NCBI GenBank assembly: GCA_033557835.1
Contig: JAWQRO010000015.1
Span: 1-64,000 of the forward strand
DNA from: Helochares maculicollis
Taxonomy: Eukaryota > Arthropoda > Insecta > Coleoptera > Hydrophilidae
DNA length: 64,000 nucleotides
Reading direction: 5' to 3'
Positions 59,301 through 64,000 of this stretch are shown here, in pieces. The notes under the pieces are model-generated. The model did no database searches, was not told the origin of the DNA, and saw nothing but the letters and a program-made list of their open reading frames with translations. Position 1 is the first letter of the stretch. Every line of letters begins with the position of its first letter. Both the position numbers and the translations under genes were made by a program.

Positions 59301-61260
59301 TCGGCAATATGATCACCATGATTAAAAGACAACTGAGATGGAACCATTCCCATGCCTTGCGAGCCCCGGACTCGGGCTCCATAACGTAGGGAAACCTATC
59401 CGTTAGGCAAATGGCCTTCATTTTCAACTCTACATCGCCGGATAAAACCAGCAAGTCCAGGTATTCCGACGTATGATTCACATCTAATTCCGCGTCTAAC
59501 AACTCTTTATCGACTTCAAATTTCGGATCGTTTTGCTCCTTTTGGGTCAACTTTAATATCAACCTCCACCTTTGCTTTATCCATTTGATGTGCGATATTT
59601 TTTCTGCAACATAAAAGCCCCGTGAGAAAGAATCCCCGTTCTCTTCGATCCCAGTTACCTTCGGTTTCGTGTCTCTGCTCGTTGTTAAAGGCAACGATTT
59701 CGATGATATCTTTAGAGCCGTGAATTCTGTGTTCGATGTGCGATAGGATATTCCTGGTCCTGCTGCGGAAGCCGTTGGTAAGGATGCGGTAGAGGTCCCG
59801 GAAATCGATGGTGTAAATTTCGCAGAAGGTTGCGCACTTTATGTTGGCATTGTTGATCGAGTTCATTAATCCGGAGACCTCTCCGAAAATAGTCCCGTTG
59901 GAGAACGACACCACCGGGGATTCGTCGTCTTCATCGGAGAGTACTTGCACTATCCCGGAGACAATGTAGTACATTTTGTGGATTCTGCTGTTTAAGGTGA
60001 TGATGTAATTGCCTGGAAGGTAAAATTCTGATTTCATTACCGCGGACAAAGCCCTCTTGAACGACATGTCCATGTTCATGAAGGTGTGGGAGTGTCTCAA
60101 GACCTCCCAGAACATGTCGACTGTCACTTCTTTTTGCAAAGACGATGGTAGTATATCGAAAATGGGCGGCATGGCATCTAGGCCCTTCCGTCTTTTCCAT
60201 ATCGTACTATAGTATACCTCGACGTCTTTTTGGGTCGCTTCTGGTATGTTCCATTGTTTCATCAACAAGATAATCCCTCTGAGGTGCTTCGAGAAGTTAA
60301 ATTGCTTCTTGAATACCCTAATGTACGCCGCCGTGAGCCTAGCGTTAAAAATCACCAGGTGATAGATGTACCCGAACAGCATCGTACTCGCTATTAACAA
60401 TCGCTCCAAGAAAATCTCCCCGTTGATCAATCCTGAAAATTCGCAATTTTATAACGATTCGTGAAAATACATGCTTTGTACCAGTCGAGTTGTGAGCGAG
60501 CTTATTCGCCATTTCGCAGAAACAAATAACGTGCCACTCCAAATAATCGTTGAAGTCGAACTCGTGGTCTTTGAGATTTATGGTCCAGGTTAGTCGCTTG
60601 CACAAGTAACAGCCCAGTTTGTACCAGAGGCAGCCCAAGCCTTGGGATATTATCAAGAACAGAGCCAGGTGTCTTATGGTAGTGATCAAAACTTGATTCA
60701 ATCCCGCAGTTTTCTGCTCCTCTCGGAAAAACTCCCAAACTCTGTAGGCCCGCGGCAGCGACTTGAGCTTGAAAATTTCCTGCCTCTTCTGCTTGTAATA
60801 GTCTTTCCCACTCGAGGCTTTGCTTATTAAAAGCGACGTTTCGTAAAACGGGATCAACGTTAAAACATCGACTGTTAACATCCCCAAATTTCTCGGCTCA
60901 TGCTCCCGCAGTTTCGCGTGTTCCTTCATTCTTCTGCAGAATCAAACTTGAAATTACTTCGTCAAACGCGAATTGTTATTTTATGCCTTACCTATGCATA
61001 ATGCTAACAGTAGTGTCAACGAAATACGTTATTTCGCAAATGTAGTACAAATAATTGATGGTTTTTGCAGTCTCATCGGTCAGATAATAAGTAGTGGTGT
61101 AAAACACATTCGCGCAGTTGAAGAACACACTAATTATCAGGATCCACTTCCAGTTTTTCAAAAACGGCAAGAATATGATGTCTTTCCAATTGCCGATTTC
61201 CTCCGTTTCGTCGCCTTCCTCATAGTCCCCGACGTCCTCAAACTCCAACTGTTTTCTCAT
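47302..61260 (-). CDS. Four-repeat cyclic-nucleotide-binding-domain (CNG/HCN-superfamily) ion channel
   Basis: Thirteen exons in transcript order: 61260-60992, 60933-60482, 60432-59659, 59603-59023, 55195-54786, 54729-53981, 53453-52645, 52594-52153, 52107-51720, 51663-51298, 51025-50704, 50640-50280, 47528-47302. The sum is 6150 nt, exactly 2049 codons plus a stop, and all twelve junctions agree in phase with GT/AG ends. The protein has four S1-S6 units, each followed by a C-linker and CNBD. Each S3 carries the CNG/HCN-like motif: VDVLTLIP, VDCFATIP, IDILSVLP, FDVISIIP. Filters and CNBDs differ among repeats (see the repeat entries). Two exons encode both the end of one unit and the start of the next, which argues against four separate genes. 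The layout matches four-repeat CNGK/tetraKCNG channels, but no GYG is present. The start ATG at 61260 is the first clear one after a good acceptor at 61286, so a further 5' exon is possible. Confidence 0.88.
47580..50260. mobile_element. Foldback-type element with internal ~480-bp repeats
   Basis: The outer ~120 bases are inverted copies. AATACACATAATGCTCACTC, GTCCGAGAAATGAATGGCGG and CCATTTTGAGATTAGTAACA at 47590-47690 recur in reverse complement at 50140-50245. Inside, a left arm (47720-48180) faces about three tandem ~480-bp units (48300-49850), followed by a short reversed piece to 50090. Each unit read on the minus strand keeps a decayed coding patch (VPAHAFILYVIKVEEMIFEK, CSQFPLQYLINLFVRFLNF). 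This resembles the C-terminal end of THAP/P-element-type transposases, but the resemblance is weak. The element fills intron 12 of the channel gene, between the two halves of CNBD IV. Confidence 0.8.
51100..51260. other. GC-rich insert in channel intron 10
   Basis: About 140 bases of high-GC DNA (CGCGCCGTTAGTCGAGCGCA, CTGAGGCGCGAGGTCGCGTC) interrupt an AT-rich intron between the exons ending 51298 and starting 51025. It could be a SINE or other insertion. I cannot name it. Confidence 0.4.
51950..53453 (-). other. Channel repeat III (residues ~1079-1547)
   Basis: S1 is SFRCVCIILPLLLLFVIEVF. S3 has FMIDILSVLPMFF. S4 has few charges (IIIRMLQYYRIVGLLNL). The pore is LFTSGGCGAFPTIS (TSGGCG, residues ~1308-1313), the repeat whose filter most resembles a TxGxG loop, with Cys in place of the aromatic. 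S6 ends SAMTSIG. CNBD III has YFRKDAEIIRCND, YIIYKGQVDVV and GAFGTKFVG. It lacks the FGE Glu but keeps KRQTIKVTAL with Arg in register, then LSIPNELFHQIVSDVPQLKQ. Confidence 0.84.
53500..53790 (-). mobile_element. Mariner relic, internally deleted
   Basis: On the minus strand, VTENEKWVVYHTIAWKRS (first catalytic block, its Asp changed) is followed directly by TLAAWLG and LPPYTPDLAPSGYRNFL (third block, Asp changed to Gly) in shifting frames. It is a short fossil inside channel intron 6. Confidence 0.8.
55410..56030 (+). mobile_element. Mariner relic, 3' part
   Basis: Fragments in several frames are recognisable as mariner: QPALVNRRGPILFHDNA, VEALPHPPYSPDLA and LKHFDNFLTGRTFANQ, ending NFYAKLEDYF. 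Stops and shifts are frequent. It ends exactly where a RepB arm begins (TTACTTTCTAGATTAATG). It lies in channel intron 4, antisense to the gene. Confidence 0.82.
56030..56360. repeat. RepB copy
   Basis: Both arms are present (diverged palindromes near 56122 and 56312) with two or three 46-bp units between. It is in channel intron 4. Confidence 0.82.
56360..56800. other. Inter-repeat DNA, nothing recognised
   Basis: A short inverted pair (GTAGGCTATGGCATAAAAAA at 56537 against TTTATTATGCCATAGCCTAC at 56667) hints at another small foldback element of about 150 bp. No gene was seen. Confidence 0.45.
56800..57150. repeat. RepB copy
   Basis: The left arm (CGCGCCTTCGGCGCAGCCAA) and right arm (CTGCGCCGAAGGTGCAGCTT) flank diverged core units. 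It is in channel intron 4. Confidence 0.85.
57160..58860. repeat. ~180-bp satellite (RepC-derived) in channel intron 4
   Basis: About eight units each carry AATGTTCATGATCGAT, TTCCTTTTATACTTC, AATGTGAAAAGCGGAGCGAA, a run of G, GCGATAGCCCCCC, ACAAACATTTTGCAAAA and CACTCCAAACGTGGAG or variants. The GCGGAGCGAATG word recurs at about 57543, 57718, 57898, 58078, 58243, 58423, 58617 and 58716, mostly 165-194 bp apart. Related single copies lie at 27600 and 38200-39350. Confidence 0.9.
59659..61260 (-). other. Channel repeat I (residues ~1-498)
   Basis: An acidic N-terminus (FEDVGDYEEGDETEE) precedes S1 (WKWILIISVFF). S2 to S3 has ITYFVDTTVSIMHRR and VDVLTLIP. S4 is weakly basic (KLKSLPRAYRVWEFFR). 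S5 has GLGCLWYKLGCYLCK, close to the HCN/CNG S5-pore style. The filter region reads NSTGLING (S239-T240-G241), with no GYG. S6 is followed by a canonical C-linker (FSKHLRGIILLMKQWNIPEA). CNBD I keeps PGNYII, YYIVSGIVQVL and TIFGEVSGL, but the usual Arg of the phosphate-binding cassette is replaced (NNANIKCATF), so cyclic-nucleotide binding is doubtful. Confidence 0.85.
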
Positions 61261-61444
61261 CGCTTCTTGTTTTTCGGTTCGGCACGCTAAAATGTGACAG
61301 ATGTGGAGTAATATGTGGTAACTAGGTTCCCCCACGTATGTCAACAATGTTCGGGAGCCTACTATGAAGATTATTGCGTTATTGAATTTGAATTCGATTC
61401 CTTTCAGGTAATTTAGAAATATCACAACAATCCTTAATAGTCGT

Positions 61445-63345
61445 CCTGCATCTGGAGGCCGCAGTTCGCCTCCGATCGCGACGATACTTGCCCCGTTAGA
61501 TTCGTGGCGACGAAACGAATCCAACGCTGCCAAAAACTCCGCTCCGCGGTGCGGTTGCCCGATTTCGAACATTTCGTTACCAGCGCAATTGCCCCTTACA
61601 AAAGCGAAAACATGAAATTTTGTAATAGTCGTCCTACAGCCGCGAATCTTACACTGATCTATTGGATTTTGCCTCCTGATTCAGAATTTCCAAACCGGAA
61701 CTCTCTACGTCGCCTGTGACAGCCGCTAGAGCACGCCAAAGTTTCACAAAACCGTCATTTTTTCGCGATTTTCGACCGGTCGCGATTATCTCGGTTATAG
61801 TTGGTTTTACGAGGTCGAACACAAAATAATTATAGCTAGATATTGACGAGATAAGATCATTGGTGCAACGAAATTCGAGCTAGTACCAAGAGTAAGGAAA
61901 AAAGTTGTAAAAACTGTTTGCGGATGGTCGACCTTCCGGACCCCGTAGCTCGCTTGTTTTTCAAGCCAGCGACTTCTGGGTAGTGTCGTTGAATGCGCCT
62001 TGACGAGACAAATCCAACGGCACCAGAATCGGGGCCCTAGTCCTTTCCGTCCGGGCGCTATGAATTTTTTCCGATGAAGCTCGAAAATCCTGAAATTTCG
62101 TCTATACCCGGGGGCTCAATTTTTTGCAATTTTTGACAAAAATGTGTTTCTCGCGAAACGACTCTAACCGGCATCGATGTATTGGGGAGGACGTTGGCTG
62201 TCCGACGGTACTAGCGGTTCTTCTCAATCTGCAGCGGTTCGGGCTGGAGAGCGATTTTTATGGAATTTTTGCAAATTCCTACCGGAAGCTGAGATACGGC
62301 CATTTTGGCCCTAATTCTTAAAAATTTCCACGAAACTCAACGTGGAGGATCGTGGGTGGCATCGTTGGATCGGCCTCGCCGAGACGATCATTTTTATGTG
62401 CACATGTAAGGGTCTGAGACCCCTGTGGGCCGAGGAAATCGCCAAAAACCGTTGCGGGACCGCAACTATCCACTATCGCGAAGCGGTAACTTCAGCGCCC
62501 TCTGGAGGCCGCGGTTCGCATCTGATCGCGGCGATTCTTGCCCCGCTAGATTCGTGGCGGCGAAACGAACCCAACGATGCCAAAATCTTCACTCCTCGAC
62601 GAGGTCGGCCAAATTCGAACGTTTCGTAACCAGTGCAATAGCCCCTTACAAAAGCGAAAAATGAAAATCCTTAATGGTCGTCCTACGGCCGCGAATTTTA
62701 CAAAGTTTTATTGCCCTTGGCGTCCTGATTTAGAAATTTTAAACCGGAACTCTCTGCGACGGCTGTGACGGCCGCTAGAGGTCGCCAAAGTTTCGCGAAA
62801 TCGCCATTTTTTTCGCGAACTTCGACCGGTCACGAATATCTCGGTTATCGTTGGTTTTACGAGGTCGAACATAAAATAATTATAACGAGATATTAACGAG
62901 ATAAGATCATTGGTGCAACGAAATTCGAGCTACGACCAAGCGCATGGAAAAAAGTGGTAAAAACTGTTTGCCGACGGTGGACCTTCCGGGCGTCGTAGCA
63001 CGCTTGTTTTTCAACCCAGCGACTTCGGGGTAGTGTTGTTGGATGCGTCTCAACGAGACAAATTCAACGGTACCAGAATCGCGACTTTAGCCCTTCCTGT
63101 TCGGACGCTATAAAGTTTTTTCTGATGCGACCCAAAAATTCTCAATTTTCGCCTATACCCGAGGGTTCAATTTTTTACGATTTTTTACAAAAAAAAATTT
63201 CCCGCGATATCGACTCTAATCGGCATCGACGGATGGGGCGGGACGTTGTCTGTCCGAGGGTGGTCGCGGTTCTCCTCTATCTACAGCGATTCGGGCTGGC
63301 TCCCGATTGTGACGGTGCAAGTTTCGTTGCGATATTCGAAAATAT
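61445..63345. repeat. Two direct copies of a ~1.05-kb repeat upstream of the channel gene
   Basis: The segment from about 61445 (CTGGAGGCCGCAGTTCGCCT) recurs at about 62500 (CTGGAGGCCGCGGTTCGCAT) with the same order of blocks: TTCGTGGCGACGAAACGAAT, TATCTCGGTTATAGTTGGTT, TTTTTCAAGCCAGCGACTTC, CTATACCCGGGGGCTCAATT. The offset is ~1047 bp. The second copy decays near 63345. It is CpG-rich. Short open frames are inconsistent between copies. The left edge touches the upstream end of the first channel exon. Confidence 0.88.
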
Positions 63346-63579
63346 GATAATCGCAATTCATGGAGTTTCCACTTCAAAATTAATACAAGGCTCTGCTCAA
63401 TGCGTAATTTTCATGCTTTTGATAATCCACGTGAACCGTGATTATTTATAAACAAAGTAAGTAATCCACTCTCATTCTAATATCTAAGCAACCGATAAAC
63501 AAATTTCTAAAATTTATGATATAACATTAGGAAAATTTCCTCTAAAATTTCAAGTCCAAGAACAGCAAAAGATTCAACG

Positions 63580-63789
63580 ATGTCTTGCCCTCCCAGATGT
63601 TGTGCTCCTTGCGCCCCATGCCAGCCGTATATGGCACCTCCGTCATGTTATCCTTGTCCATCCCCAATGTGCCCTCCTTGCTGTATTTCCGTGCCAGGAG
63701 CTTGTCCACCTGCTTGTCCATATATGACATGTCCCTGTCCCGTCCCAAGATGCTGCCCTAGTGGTGGATGTGGTGGTGGTTGTGGTTAA
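63580..63789 (+). CDS. Small Cys/Pro-rich protein, 69 aa
   Basis: This single ORF from ATG has 18 Cys and about 20 Pro in 69 residues (SCPPRCCAPCAPCQPY, CPSPMCPPCC, CPPACPYMTCPCPVP) and a Gly/Cys tail (GGCGGGCG). There is no signal peptide, so a secreted cuticle role is less likely. Composition resembles insect male-germline Cys-rich proteins (Mst84D/Mst87F type) and metallothionein- or keratin-associated-like proteins. TTTATAAA at 63445-63452 could be a TATA box and AATAAA is at 63909. A GTAAGT about 10 bases after the TATA-like site leaves room for a short 5' UTR intron. The gene points away from the channel gene. The coding call is strong from composition and compact layout; the family is an inference. 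Confidence 0.75.
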   Translation: MSCPPRCCAPCAPCQPYMAPPSCYPCPSPMCPPCCISVPGACPPACPYMTCPCPVPRCCPSGGCGGGCG

Positions 63790-63908
63790 TGATTTACGTG
63801 TTTTTGCTGTAAGCATTTTCGATCACCTAAATTTGAAATTATCTATAAACTGCTGTATTATGTACTTTGTATAGCTTGTAAATAGCATAAGTCGTGACTG
63901 TAACTAAA

Positions 63909-63914
63909 AATAAA
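63909..63914 (+). terminator. Polyadenylation signal of the Cys/Pro-rich gene
   Basis: AATAAA lies 120 bases after the stop codon at 63789. Confidence 0.65.
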
Positions 63915-64000
63915 TATTTTATTTTACACTTTGCCTTCTAAGAATTGTGTTTGAAACTTCATTTAAAGTCGATTTGCACCAAGTATTAAGAATATGTTTA

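Larger units (their letters stand above)
53981..59603 (-). other. Channel repeat II (residues ~499-1078)
   Basis: A linker of about 90 residues leads to S1 (WFHLSCLLIMVIILPIMASF). S3 has FLVDCFATIPF. S4 (SMIYCLKVYKFYFVIRECEK) spans the exon 4/5 junction across a 3.8-kb intron. The pore loop reads FYAATDRYQY (residues ~782-791), which lacks any recognisable TxGxG. CNBD II has LLPPDSYISSAG, IIVKGFVEVV and DSFGVIETL. The FGE glutamate is Val and the cassette has no Arg in register (NMFIDAKTIT), so this is the most diverged CNBD. It probably has a structural role only. Confidence 0.82.

Noticed and set aside
47302..61572. Reading the channel exons as two to four separate HCN-like genes
   Set aside because: Phase is continuous through every junction, two exons bridge CNBD and the next S1, and no stop codon or initiator separates the units.
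61261..61572. Extending the first channel exon upstream to the TTG-opened frame (MFEIGQPHRG)
   Set aside because: That part is translated from the 1.05-kb repeat; a good acceptor at 61286 and the ATG at 61260 give a better start.
63542..63748. Minus-strand 68-residue ORF opposite the Cys/Pro-rich gene
   Set aside because: It is the antisense shadow of a strongly biased coding sequence.
1..64000. tRNA, rRNA or other structured RNA genes
   Set aside because: I looked for A/B-box words and cloverleaf-like stems and found no convincing candidate by eye; a covariance-model search would be decisive.

Overview
This is an insect nuclear DNA window, probably from a beetle (the order is an inference). 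It is AT-rich, its genes have short exons with GT/AG introns, and it is full of mariner relics, non-LTR elements, foldback-type repeats and minisatellites. There are no operons and no prokaryotic signals. I rebuilt the genes by hand by joining splice sites and checking reading phase at every junction.

Layout. (1) 1-3208: minisatellites and featureless upstream DNA. (2) 3209-24508, plus strand: a 10-exon gene for a NRF-6/acyltransferase-3-family membrane protein (742 aa). Intron 1 is 11.9 kb and holds two repeat families and an antisense acidic ORF. Intron 6 is 6.5 kb and holds a dead Jockey/I-type LINE with a mariner inserted in its reverse transcriptase. (3) 24509-29290: intergenic repeats. 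(4) 29291-41431, plus strand: a second 10-exon NRF-6-like paralogue (678 aa) whose 76-nt signal-peptide exon lies 6.6 kb upstream of exon 2. (5) 42016-46939, minus strand: a TPD52-family coiled-coil gene with two alternative first coding exons, tail-to-tail with the second NRF gene. (6) 47302-61260, minus strand: a 13-exon gene, in one open phase-consistent chain of 6150 nt (2049 aa), encoding four successive six-transmembrane plus cyclic-nucleotide-binding-domain units. (7) 61445-63345: two copies of a ~1.05 kb repeat. (8) 63580-63789, plus strand: a 69-aa Cys/Pro-rich protein.

Most notable is gene (6). It is not a cluster of HCN-like genes but one polypeptide with four channel repeats, the layout of CaV/NaV channels and of the four-repeat CNGK (tetraKCNG) channels of sea-urchin sperm. 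All four repeats keep a CNG/HCN-like S3 motif, but none has a GYG selectivity filter, all four filters differ, and only CNBD IV keeps both the FGE glutamate and the PBC arginine. The Cys/Pro-rich gene beside it resembles male-germline Cys-rich proteins, so a sperm role is a testable guess, not a result.

Four dispersed repeat families recur across gene borders: RepA (hairpin units, 4.2-7.4 kb), RepB (foldback elements with a 46-bp core, seven or more places), RepC (relics that were amplified into a ~180-bp satellite in the channel intron) and RepD (three copies near 25, 31 and 33 kb).
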